The position numbers and the translations under genes are program-made. From Endotrypanum monterogeii (lineage: Eukaryota; Euglenozoa; Kinetoplastea; Trypanosomatida; Trypanosomatidae), in NCBI GenBank assembly GCA_000333855.2, contig CM007318.1, positions 1,352,205 to 1,416,204 on the forward strand: a DNA stretch of 64,000 nucleotides, written 5' to 3'. Below, piece after piece: positions 9,620 to 22,300 of this stretch. Numbering within the stretch: position 1 is the stretch's first letter; every line of letters begins with the position of its first letter. The notes beneath the pieces are model-generated. The model saw only the letters and a list, made by a program, of their open reading frames with translations, did no database searches and had not been told where the DNA came from.

Positions 9620-10204
9620 CATTTTTCCAAGCACTCCAGATCTCTTTAAATGTAACCTCTTTTCCCTCCTTTTCATTTTTTTTTCAACACAACACACACC
9701 CCGGGGCTTCTGCCCTCTTATGCTTCTCGGCTTACACAACATAGCTAAGTAGTGCAGGTGAAGCGCCCCCCCAAAAAAACGAGAGATATTAGGTAAGACA
9801 TCTGGGGGAGTGGTTTCGCTGCAGTCCCCCCCTTTCTTCTTTTGTTCCACTCTCAATTTCAGCCCGCCCTACGCGTGCAGACCCCAGTGGGCCAGAAAAT
9901 TGCACTTCCTACATACACGTACACACACGCACATACAAAAACAAGGGGAGAAGGCTTTGTTGCAATAATCCTACGTTTCTCCTTGAAGGTGACCGCAGTG
10001 GTTGAGGTCTGTGGGGTCGCGCGTAGTGCGTCAGCTTTTCCATCTCTTCTCACATCGCGCACCTGTGGGCGGAACGTTTTATTTCGTGTGATAATCCCTG
10101 CGCAGTAGCTGGTCTTTCGATTTCGTGACCCCTGTCGTAGTTGTGTTTGTGTTTGTCTTCACTCTTCTGTAGACCGAAACACTTTTCCGCCTTTGCGCAC
10201 ACGC

Positions 10205-10256
10205 GACTTCTTTTTTTTTTTTTTACGTGGTGATCGCCCTCATCTATTTCTGTGAG
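10205..10256 (+). promoter_or_regulatory. Predicted spliced-leader acceptor of the dynein gene
   Basis: A poly-T tract (10210-10224) is followed, after a pyrimidine-rich stretch, by AG at 10255-10256. The first ATG after it, 10309, starts the dynein. The in-frame GTG at 10252 lies before this AG. Confidence 0.5.
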
Positions 10257-10308
10257 AGCGTCCGTCGCGCCGCTGGGTGGGAAGCGAAACAGTTCTACAC
10301 GGAGCAGA

Positions 10309-13300
10309 ATGGCTTCTGCGGAGGAAGTTGACCCGCGTCTGTCGTGGGTGATTGAGCAGATTCGCAAGAACCTCTACGGCGTCACAGATGAATCAATCAA
10401 GGATTTGTTTCAATACACGGAGAGCGTGGACATTGTGCTCTCATCGCTGGTGTGGATTGACGACCTGTCGGATGCAAGCTTCGTTGTAGTGGCTCGAGAG
10501 AAAGAAACGATCGACACGTCCAACAAAGATCCAAAGCAGAACACTGCTGATAGCTCATCTGCTGCACATCGCAACACTGGGGCTACCGGGAGAGGGCAGA
10601 GGCTTCGGATTTCGACGGGTGCGGTGTACAACACCAACATTGCGTGCTCTGCTCTTTACCCCACCGACCACAGTCGCTGTCTTTTCTTCGTACGCGCCAC
10701 TCGCCGTGAAATTACAGCTGAGGATGCCGCGGACTGGGCAACCAACCCGCGGAATCCGATGCATGTGGCGTTCGAGATATCCGGCACCCAGGTACCGTCC
10801 CTGAACTCCTTCTACATATTATTGATGGATGTATTCGAGCCTCTGCTGAATGATTTCAGGCAGTCGGTTGGGAAGCGGAAGGCACAACAGGCGCTCGTCC
10901 AAAACGGCGGTGCCAGCGACGGTGGGGTGATTGCACTCGGAGGTCCAACGGAGGCAGACGGCGGGGCGGAAGCTGCGGACGGCGTTAAGTCTATGTCCAA
11001 CAATCCTCAACTGTATAGTGAGATTCATTCTTGGGTCCATCGCCTTGGCACGCAGCTGGAAGGGTTCATAAATCAGGTTGGCGCCGAACGCAAGCTGCTG
11101 ATCCCCGCAGATTTATATGCGTTGGATGACAACGACAGTCAACTGCAGTCTGCTCTGGGTAACAAGGAACTGCTGCGCCAGGTGGATCTGACAGTTTCGC
11201 AGTGGCAGGCAGAGATCAGCTTTGCCATGTCGCTGGAGCCACAAAAGGAAGGCCCCCTGGGTGAAATAGAGTATTGGCGCGAGCGGTACAGCACCATCAG
11301 TGCGCTTTACGAGCAACTGAATTCTTCGCAGGCCAAGTTCATTTTGAAGATCGCCAAAGAGGCTGGATGCACCTCTGCCACGATGATAACCGGGACGCTT
11401 CAACAGTTCTTTCGCATGTACTCGGAGTCAAAGGACAACGTCAAGTTCCTGGGTACGCTGGACCGCCATTTCCGAACGCTGCATAGCGTGGAGCCGAAGC
11501 ATGGTTCGCTACAACCCATTATTGACACGCTTTTCTCGATGATGACGGCGCTGCGAATGGTGTGGATTATTTCGCGCTTCTACTCCACGGAGGAGCGCAT
11601 GGTTGGTCTGCTGGAGAAGATCGCGCGACTCATCGCGCACAAGGTGAGCGAGCATATTGACTTCCGCACTGTGCTCGCGTTGCCCTCCGAGGAGGCGAAG
11701 CTGAAGGTAACGGAGGGTCAGCAGTGCCTGATCAAGTGGAAGGCGGCGTACAAGACTGTTCAGGAAGAGATCAATAGCTCAGAGCGGGAGCAGCACTGGA
11801 AGTTCGAAGAGAGACGTCTTTTCGAAGTGACGGACTACATGTCGGACCGATGCACAGACCTCCTGGAGGTCATCGAGGCTGTGGATTACTACTCCACTGT
11901 GCTCAGCGCGCAGCTCAAGACAGTGCTGACGGATGTCAGTGGTATTGAGCGTATCCTGAAGGACGTCCAGAAACTCAAGCGCCCCTTTGGTGCGCTCACC
12001 TTTGACCCATTTGAGAGGCGTGCAACGCACAACTGGCAAGTCGTTTTTTCCAGTTTCCTGAGCGCCGTCACAAGTCTTGATCGAGAGGTTTCGCTATTCA
12101 TCAACGGCATCTTTGACGATGATCTGCGCAGTGCGGAGTCCGCCTTTGAACTCCTCCTTTCTTTCAAGCGCATCCGCACCCGTCCGACCCGCGGCGAAAC
12201 CTCCTTCGATATCTCTGCTCTGCTGCTGGAGAACATGGACCGCATTCTTGCTCAGTACTTCATCGAGATCGAGAACGTGCGGCGCATTTTTCAGGAGCAG
12301 AAGGAGGCGCCGCCGCTGACGAAAAACCAGCCTCCCGTCGCGGGTGCTATCCACTGGAGCATGTCACTTTTCCAGCGCCTCAAGAAGCCAATCATGCGCT
12401 TCCAGAGTGAGGGGATGCTCACATCGGCGATGGGGAAGCAGGTGAAGGCCAAGTACGTGGAGGCGGCACGGCGGATGAAGGAGTACTCGACGTTTCGCTT
12501 CCTGCAGTGGCGCGAGCAGGTGCGCCTTCCGGCCCCTGCCTCTCTCAAGTGGAATATCCTCCGGATCGAGCAGGATGGCACGTACAAGATCAATTTCAAC
12601 TGGGCCATCTTTGACATTATTCGAGAGACAAAGTATCTCGACCGTCTGGGCTTTGAAATCCCCAAGGGAGTGCTGCACATTACGCTGCAAGACGATGCCT
12701 ATCACGGATATGTGGACTCGCTGAAGGGGATGTTGGTGAGCTTCAACTTTGAGCTGGCGGCACTGGCGGGGCCCGAGCGGACTATTCTCGCAGCCGAGGT
12801 TCAGGAGCTGAGGCAGGCGTTGGAACCGGGCTTGCATGACATCAACTGGACCAGTCTCTCCATCCCGGACTTTGTGAATACGTGTGAAAAGGCTATCACG
12901 AAGTTCCGCAATGTCAGCCGCGAGGTCCGCAAGAGCGCAGACAGCCTTCAGACGGAGGTGGTGAACAAGATTGCTTCCACCCGCCTTATCCCCGAGTACC
13001 GGGAGTTTTTGCAAGCGGGCGGGGAGTTGCCAGAGCTGCAAACTCTCGTCGACATCATCGAGCGGAAACGTGTCGATCAGTTAGAGCGCTGCATGCGGGC
13101 CTATCGCACGGCAAAGCCGCTGCTCACAAAAGTTGAGGGTCAATTATGGGGTACTCATACCGGGAGATGCGCCGTCTTGGCGTCTTACTATAGCCACTGG
13201 GAGCAGCGGATCTGGCGCGCACTGACGACCATGGTTCTCAAGTCGCTAGCAAGTTTTGCGAAGTTGGTCGGGTACTCGACTTCGCGTTCTCCAGCCAGAC

Positions 13301-16300
13301 AGCCACCACTGTTCAAGGTCACCATTCTCCTCACAAGTGAGCCGACGTATACACCACAGCAGCAAGAGATCACAACTGCGTTCCACAAAATTCAAGCCGG
13401 CGTCATTGAGAGCACCAAACACTTCCAGCGCTGGATGCGCGGGACGTGCCTGGAGTTCACCCAGGGCGAGATCATCCCGCGACCGGCGGAGGAGGACTAC
13501 ATGACGCTTTTCACCTACTATCAGGACATTTTCAACCTCCCCCAGGTGTACAAGCTCCAGGCGCTGATAAACCGCACCATCCAGACCCACCTTGGTGCTT
13601 TGGCCACCAACATCAAGATGCTGCAGCGGTACCGCTTTGTTTTTTTGGCCGACAAGAAAATATCGGTGGAGCAACAGGCAAAGAGTCAGCTGCAGTGGAT
13701 CGACTACGACGCCAAGTTTCAACTCTACTTCAACATGATTCACGACTTCGACGAGGAGAACCATGTACATGACTTCGGCTTCATGCGCTGTGATGAAACG
13801 CCGTTCTACACGGAGCTTGTCGGCCACGTTTACCAGTGGGTTGCAATGGAGGGCGCGCAGCTCAACGATACAGTGCGTGCCCGCATGATGCAGCGCTATA
13901 CCACCATCAAGAAAATCAATGAAGATCTCTCGCGACCGTGCGATAACATCTCGGACCTGAAACTTGTCCTCGAGGTGATGCACAACGCGCGGAGGTCTTC
14001 ACTCGATGTGGAGCAGGCGGTCCGAGAGATCGAGTATGTATATAGTTCGCTCCAACACTACGGAGTCACTTTGGACCCCGGGGTTGTGAAGATGGCAATG
14101 GGCTTGCAGGATATGTGGTCTTGCACACTGGCCCGTGTGCACCTGGCAGGTCTCGCTCTGGAGCCACGCAAGGTGGAGTTCCGCGAGTTGACGGTGCAAG
14201 AAGTGAGCAGGTTTCTCGTGGAGGGATCGAAGACGTTGAAGGAATTTCGTAAAACCGGTCCCGGTCGCGCCGATATGGAACTCGCTGCCGGGAATGAGTC
14301 CAAGAAGCAGTGGCGGCAAAGACTCACAGACTTGCAACTGAAGCGTGATCAGTTCCTCAAGGCCGAAAAGCTATTCGATCTACCACTGACGACGCACTCA
14401 AGTCTGCAACAGCTGAACGAGGAGCTGACAAAGATCGAAAACATCTACGAGCTTTACGAACAGTGGATGGGCGATCTGCGCCGCTGGAACCGGAGCAGCT
14501 GGAAGGATCTCTTGTTGTCCGACTTAGAGGCAACCACAGATGAGCGAGCAAAGCTAGCACGTGTATTGAGCAAGCAGTACGGCACAATCAACCCCTTCCC
14601 TGCCGTACATCAGCTGATCCTCAACTTTCAGAGCTCGCTGCCACTGCTGGCGAAGCTGAAAAGCCCCGCGCTCAAGGCACGCCACTGGGCGGAGCTCATG
14701 CAAGTCACCGGAAAGAACTTCAACTACGAACAAATCAACCTCAGCGAGCTCATTGCGATGGAGTTGTTCCGTTTCACGGATGAGGTCGACGCTGTCGTGC
14801 TGGCGGCAGCTCGCGAGCAGGGTATTGAACAGGAGATCCGCGCCATCAAGCAGTATTGGGCGGAGAAGGTCTTCATCCCGGTTCCGTATGCGCCACGTAA
14901 GGGCCCCGCGCGGTGCGACGTCCTCACTGACACGTCTGAGGTTCAGGAGGCCGTGGATGATAATATGCTCAAGGTCCAGTCCATCGTCAATGTCAAGTGG
15001 GCGCAGCCGTTTGCCGAGGAGGTGAAGATGTGGGAGCGTCGCCTCTCTGTTATAAGCGACGTCATTTCCGTTTGGGTGACCGTTCAACAGAAATGGCAGT
15101 ATTTGGAATCCATCTTCAAGGGGAATGAGGACATAGTTCAGCAGTTGCCCAAGGAAGCTGCCAAGTTCAATGATCTTGACAAAAAGTTTGTGCGCATCAT
15201 GAACGACACGAGTGCCTCACCAAACGTTAACCAGTCCTGCAACGTCAGTGGTCGTTTGGAGGAGCTACGCTACTTGGAGGAAAAGCTCGAAGAGTGCCAG
15301 AAGGATCTCTCCAATTACCTGGAGACCAAGCGCTGCCTTTTTCCGAGATTTTACTTCATTTCCGACGACGAGTTACTCTCGATCCTCGCGACCAGCAGCG
15401 CGAAGGCGGTGCAGGATCACATGCTGAAGATGTTTGACAACTGCGCCCGGCTTATCTTCAAGAGCGAGCGTGACGAGACAATCTGCGGTGTGGAGTCCCA
15501 GGAAGGTGAGAGGCTCGACTTTGGCACGCCTGTCAAGACAGACGGTCGCCCTGTGGAGGAGTGGTTGCAGGCGGTTCTTGATGAGTCCAAGCAGTCCCTA
15601 CATGATATTCTAAAGGCAGGTGTTTTCTACTACCCGAAGATGCTGCGCCTTGAGTGGATTAAGCAGTATCACGGCATGGTGACATTGACCGGTGCGAAGA
15701 TTTTTTGGACCTACGAGGTTGAGTATGCTTTTTCGCAGGTGCAGAAGGGAAAACGCGGCGCTGTAAAGGAGCTATCAGCCTTGCTAAGTCGCCAGCTTAT
15801 CGACTTGGTCGCTGAGATGGACAAAGACATGGACAAGCAGTACCGCAAGAAGATCAACACACTCATCATCGTGGATGTGCATGGCCGCGATATTGTGGAT
15901 CGCTTTGTTCGTGATTCGGTCACAGATGCTCGTGAATTCGACTGGGAGTCGCAGCTCCGGTTCTACTGGGAGAAAGCTGTGGACACCTGCATGATCTCGC
16001 AATGCACAGGCCGATTCCGCTACGGCTTCGAGTACATGGGTCTCAACGGTCGCCTTGTTATTACACCCCTCACAGATCGCTGTTTCATGACGCTGACACA
16101 GGCCCTGACGTTCTACCTTGGCGGTGCTCCTGGCGGGCCCGCTGGCACGGGGAAAACAGAGTCGGTGAAGGATCTAGCGAAGGCCATGGCAATCCAGTGC
16201 GTTGTGTTCAACTGTGGTGAGGGTCTTGATTACAAGGCCATGGGAACCATTTTTTCCGGACTATCCCAGACTGGCTCGTGGGGATGCTTCGATGAGTTCA

Positions 16301-19300
16301 ACCGCATCGAACTTCCGGTGCTGTCGGTTGTGTCAGAGCAGCTACGCTCTATCCAGGCAGCACTTGGGGCGGGTGATAAGGAGTTTTTGTTTGGCGACAC
16401 CGTCATTCGCCTGGTGCCAACGGTGGGTACTTTTATTACAATGAACCCTGGCTATGCTGGCCGTGTCGAGCTGCCTGATAACCTGAAGGCACTCTTCCGC
16501 CCTGTGGTGATGGTCGTTCCGGACATGCAGCTCATCGCAGAGAACATGCTTTTTTCAGAAGGCTTCACCACTGCGCGTGAGCTTGCACGCAAGATGGTCA
16601 CCCTCTACTCCCTCGCCAGAGGTCAGCTGTCAAAGCAGCACCACTACGATTGGGGTCTGCGAGCACTGAAGGCGGTGCTGGTGATGGCTGGGCAGCTGAA
16701 GCGTGGCTCCTCCGAGCTATCCGAAGAGTCAGTTCTCATGCGTGCGCTGCGAGATATGAACGCACCAAAGTTCATTGCCCAAGATGAGCCCCTCTTTAAA
16801 GGTCTCATGGGGGATTTGTTTCCCGGTCTCGACCCCACTCGAGTTCCGCAGGAGAACCTCGCCAAGGCCAGCACCAACGTGTTGAAGAAGCGCGGCTTCC
16901 AGATCAATTTAAAGCAGATCGACAAGGTGGTGCAGCTGTACGAGACGATGCAGACCCGTCACACCTCGATGGTGGTGGGTCCGACAGGCGGCGGTAAATC
17001 GACGGTCATCGACACCCTATGCAAATCACAAACGGAGCTGGGCCTCACAACAAAGTCTTATGTCATCAACCCCAAGGCGCAGCCGACGGCTGTGTTGTAT
17101 GGTATGATGGATCCGATGACACGGAACTGGACGGACGGTATTTTTTCAAACATCTTCCGCACCATCAACAGACCGGCAGAAGGTACTGAGCGAGAGCGAC
17201 GGTACGTCATCTTCGATGGTGACGTGGATGCCAAGTGGGTAGAGGATTTGAACTCGGTTATGGATGACAACAGGCTTTTGACGTTGCCCAACGGCGAGCG
17301 TATTCGCTTGCATCCGCAGTGCTCGGTGCTGTTTGAGGTAGGGGACTTGCAGTACGCCTCTCCCGCTACTGTCTCGCGTGTCGGCATGGTCTTCTTGGAT
17401 CCGATCAACCTTGGCTGGAAGCCCTTCATGCATGCCTGGAAAATGCGCCGCCCGCGTGACGAGCAGGAAACACTGGTGGAGCTGGTAGATCAGTTTGTTG
17501 ATCCGCTGCTCAGCTTTGTGTTGGACGGGGTAGAGGAAGAGGGCGTCGTATCACAACCCCCTAAACTGGTGCTGCCGACGAATGAGTTGAACATGGTCAA
17601 GCAGCTCACGACGATGCTTTACACGGTGTCACCCAAGGACACATCGCTGGAGCCGCGGGCGCTGCAATCCGTCTTTATTTTCTGTTGTGTGTGGAGCTTT
17701 GGCGCTTTGATCAGCCTCGAGGCAGATCGGCTGCGCTTCGATGCGTTCTTGAAGCGTATCAGCGGCTGGAATCTGCAGGATGTTGGTGACAACTTCCTTA
17801 CTCGCTTCGTTGGTTCGGGATCGCTTCCGGAGGCGCGCACGATGTACGACTACTATTTCGATTTGCAAGACAATCGATGGAAGCCGTGGAATGTGCTTGT
17901 GAGGCCGTTTGAGAGGAGTCCCGGTCAGTCGTTTAGCTCACTGCTTGTATCCACGGTGGATACGGAGCGAAACGTGTGGCTGCTCAATAAGATTGTCCTC
18001 AACCGCACCCCTGTCATGTTCGTTGGTGAGAGCGGCACAGCCAAGACGGTGACTATTCAGTACTACCTCCAGCAGCTGAAGTGGAGCTCCATGCATTCCA
18101 CTGAAGGCAGTGGCGAGAGCGGTGGTGGCGTCGACGACGGTGTTCAGCTGGAGGCGATGCTGCTCGAAATGAACTTCAGCTCCCGCACTACCTCGCTTGA
18201 CGCACAGCGGACCATAGAGGATAACGTCGAAAAACGCACCAACACCGTCCTCGGCCCTCCTGCAAAGAAGCGGCTGATTGTGTTTGTGGACGACATCAAC
18301 ATGCCAAATGTAGATCTTTATGGCACCCAGCAGCCCATCGCTTTTTTGAAGCTCCTGGTGGAGAGTCAGCACTGGTACGACCGAAAGGACCTGCTCTTCA
18401 AAAACGTACGCGACACGCAGTTCGTTGCCGCTATGGCACCACCCGGTGGTGGCCGGAACGCCCTCGATCCCCGCTTTGTCTCCTTGTTCACGGTATTCAA
18501 TATCATTTTCCCTACGGACGAAGCAATTCACACCATCTACCAGCAGATTCTCACGGACGCCTACAAGACACTGAACGCCGACGCCGAGTTTTCCACAACC
18601 ATCACCTCTATGACTTTGCAGCTCTACGGTCGTCTCGTCACGACGCTCCCCGCCACACCTGCAAAGTTTCACTATATTTTCAATCTGCGCGATTTGTCCC
18701 GCATATATGAAGGTCTCTGCCGAGCCACACCCGAAAAATTTTCCACCCCCGGCTCCCTGGTGCGCCTGTGGCGTAACGAGGTGACTCGTGTGTTCGTCGA
18801 CCGCATGGCAGACGAGGACGACAAGGCGTTCGTCTGTGGTCTCATTGAGACCCAAGTGACAAAAAACTTTCCTCGCGAAGCTGCGAATGTAATGGAGGAT
18901 CCGCTGCTTCTCGGGGACTTTGGTGACTTTGAGCCAGATGCAGAATACGCGCGGCTGCACATCTATGAAGACTTTGGAGCCACCTATTCCCGTGCGCGAG
19001 AGCTCGTCGAGGCGGTCATGGATGAGATGAACACCCCTGTAAAGAAAATTGACCTCGTCATGTTTGACATGGCGCTCGAACACTTGCTGCGCATCGCGCG
19101 TGTCCTTTCCCTACCGCGTGGGCATTGCCTCCTTGTCGGTGTTGGTGGCAGCGGGAAGCAATCGCTAACGAGGCTCGCAGCGTCCATCTGTGAGATGGGC
19201 GTCTTTGAGGTCGTTTTGGCGCGCAACTACGGCAAGGATGCCTTCCGCGAGGATCTAAAGAAGCTCTATCACGCTGTCGGTGTACAAAAGGAGAAGATGG

Positions 19301-22300
19301 TCTTTCTTTTCCTGGACAGCCACGTGAAGGAAGAAAGCTTCCTCGAGGATATCAATAACTTATTGGCCTCTGGCATGGTCCCTGCGCTTTTCACCGAAGA
19401 AGAAAAAGACCCGCTTTACGCTAGCGTGATGGATGATATTGAGGCACAGGGCCTCGCGCCGTCGAAGGACAACAAGTGGACTGCGTTCATCGCGCGCTGC
19501 CGTGACAACTTGCACGTCGTGCTCTCAATGAGTCCCTCTGGTGATGCGTTGCGCACTCGCTGCCGAAACTTTCCAAGTTTAATCAACAACACGACAATCG
19601 ACTGGTTCCAGAAGTGGCCGGCACAAGCTCTCGAGGCGGTGGGTCGCAAAGTCTTGGCCGAGGAGACGCTACCGGACGAGCTACGCAGTGCCATTGTCGA
19701 GCATATGGTGCACGTGCACCTCACGGCGGACAAGCTCTCCACTCAGTATCAGAACGAGCTGAAGCGGTACAATTATGTGACTCCCAAGAATTACCTCGGA
19801 TTCCTGGCCAACTATGCGAAGTTGCTTGTCACGCGGCGGGAGGATATCGACGACATTGTGAAGAAGTTCACTATCGGTCTCGAGAAGTTGCATCACGCGG
19901 AGGCCGAGGTGAACGTGTTGAGGGAGGAGCTCGCGGAGAAGGAGGTGACGCTGCGCGAGAAGCAGGAGATCAATGCTCAAATGACGCATGAAATCACAGC
20001 GCAGAAGCAGAAGAACGAAGTGCGCAAAGTCGAATCACTGAAAATGGAGGAGGCGCTCAACATCCAAAATGCAGAGATTGAGAAAGAGTCGGCGGAGGCG
20101 CAGGTGGTGCTCGAGCAGGCGATGCCGGCGCTAGATGAGGCGATGGAGGCCGTGCGTCACATCGATCCCAAAAGTATCACAGAGCTGCGGTCTTTCGCAA
20201 AGCCTTCTGTCAACGTTGTCGCTGTGGTGCGCATGGTGTGCATCGTCAAAGGCGTCCCGGCGACCTGGGAATCTGGCAGGATCATGATGGGCCAGACAGA
20301 CTTCATCCGCTCCTTGGTGGATATCAACACTCTCACGCCTACGCTCAACCAGGCTAAGATGAACGACATCAACCGAGTCTTGAAGGAATTTCCAGTGAAT
20401 TCCAATGATCTCAAGAAGGTGAGTATAGCGGCTTCGGGGCTGATGATTTGGGTGGAAGCGATGAAGCAGTACTGGAATGTGGCGAAGGAAGTCTTTCCGA
20501 AGCAGGAACGAGTGCGTCAATTGCAGAAAGCCAAGGAGATGGCGGAGCGGCAGCTGCAGGCTTGCCGTGATGAGATCGATCGACTCACTGAAAACTTGCG
20601 TCGGTTAGAACAGCAGCTCGAGGCTGGCATGGAGGAGGCAAGACGACTACAGGAAGAAAAATCAGTGATGGAACGCCGTCTCAACGCAGCACACAAATTG
20701 ATCGATGGCTTTAGCTCAGAGCAAGTACGGTGGGCGGAGGAGAAGACGCTCCTCAGCGCGTCGCGCAGCCGTCTCGTTGGCGACTGTTTGGCTGGCGCTG
20801 CTTTTCTATCGTATCTGGGCGCCTTCACGTACCCGTACCGCCAGGAGGCACTGGAGAATATTTGGTTGCCGGACCTACGCTCACGCGGTATTCCACTGAC
20901 AGAGGACTTCGATGTGCGAAAGTTGCTGACAAACGATGTCGCGGTGTCGCAGTGGGCCAGCGACGGGCTTCCGTCGGATGCGCTCTCTGTGCAGAACGGT
21001 ATCTTGACCTGTTTGAGTACAGATTACACGGGGAAGGGGAAGCGCGCTGGAAAGATTCGCTTTCCACTGTGTATTGATCCCCAGATGCAGGCGGTCAAGT
21101 GGATCAAACGCCAGCATCAGAGCAACACCCGATTCGAGACAGCGACTTTCAGCGATCCAGATTTCCTCAAGAAACTAGAATTTTCCATTCAGTATGGAAA
21201 CCCCTTCCTCTTCGAGAACGTGGACGAGTTCATTGACCCCATCATTGACTCCGTGCTTGATCCGCAGTTCCGATACGAGTCAGGTCAGCGACTTATCCGT
21301 ATTGGTGACAAAGACATCCCATGGGACGAAAACTTCCAGCTTTACCTCTGTACGAAGTTGCCAAACCCCAATTATGCCGCAGAAGTCTTTGGCAAGACGC
21401 TTGTCATCAACTACGGTGTCACTGAGGACGGACTGGAAGCACAGTTGCTCAACTACGTCGTCGCGAGCGAGCGCAACGATCTGCAGCGTCAGAGCGAGGA
21501 GCTAGTGCAGACCATGGCCGAAAGTCGTGCGCAGCTCAAGGAGCTCGAGAACACGCTTATCCGCGAACTGACTCTAGCAACAGGTAACATTCTTGACAAC
21601 GATGACCTCATCGCCACGCTGGAAAACACCAAAAGCAGTGCAACTGAGGTGGAGCAGAAGTTGCGCCAGGCTCAGGAGACGGCACGTACAACGGAGGAGT
21701 CCCGCCAGCAGTACCGCCCGGCGGCGAAGCGCGGTGCCGTACTTTATTTCATCATTTCCCAGCTCTCCGCTATCAACACCATGTACGAGTACTCTCTCTC
21801 TGCGTTTCTCTTCGACGTGTTCGGGTATTCCATCACAAAAAGCGATGCGTCGTTCGAGATTCAGGATCGCCTCCGCAACATTATCCAGGCTCTTACGTAC
21901 AATCTATACACCTACGTATGCATGGGTATCTTTGCCAAGGACAAGGTAATGCTCTCTTTTCAGATGGCGGTGCGTCTCCTGACTCAGGAGGGTCGCATGG
22001 ACCAGGGCGAGCTGGAGTTCTTCCTTCGGGGTTGTGTTTTAGCCTCTAAAAGCTTCCCAGCAAACCCCGTTTCTTGGCTGGCAGAGCGGCAGTGGAATGA
22101 CGTCTGCAAGCTAGCCACCAGCGTCACAGTTTTCGAGCATTTAGCTGAGGAGGTAGCTGCCAATGCAGAGGAGTGGCACGCCTGGGTAGAGCTGGATCGA
22201 CCGGAGGAGTTGAGCACCAATCCCCTTCCCTGCGGGTACTCTGACAGGATTACAGATTTTCAGCTGTTGTGCCTGCTGCGCTGCTTCCGATCAGATCGTG

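Larger units (their letters stand above)
8676..10308. other. Spacer with duplicated sequence around an assembly gap
   Basis: No gene seen. The spacer contains a 388/389 bp direct duplication either side of 20 N (see the repeat entries). After the duplication there are CA/TA-rich stretches near 9905-9940 and a poly-T tract at 10210-10224 that probably serves the dynein gene. Confidence 0.5.
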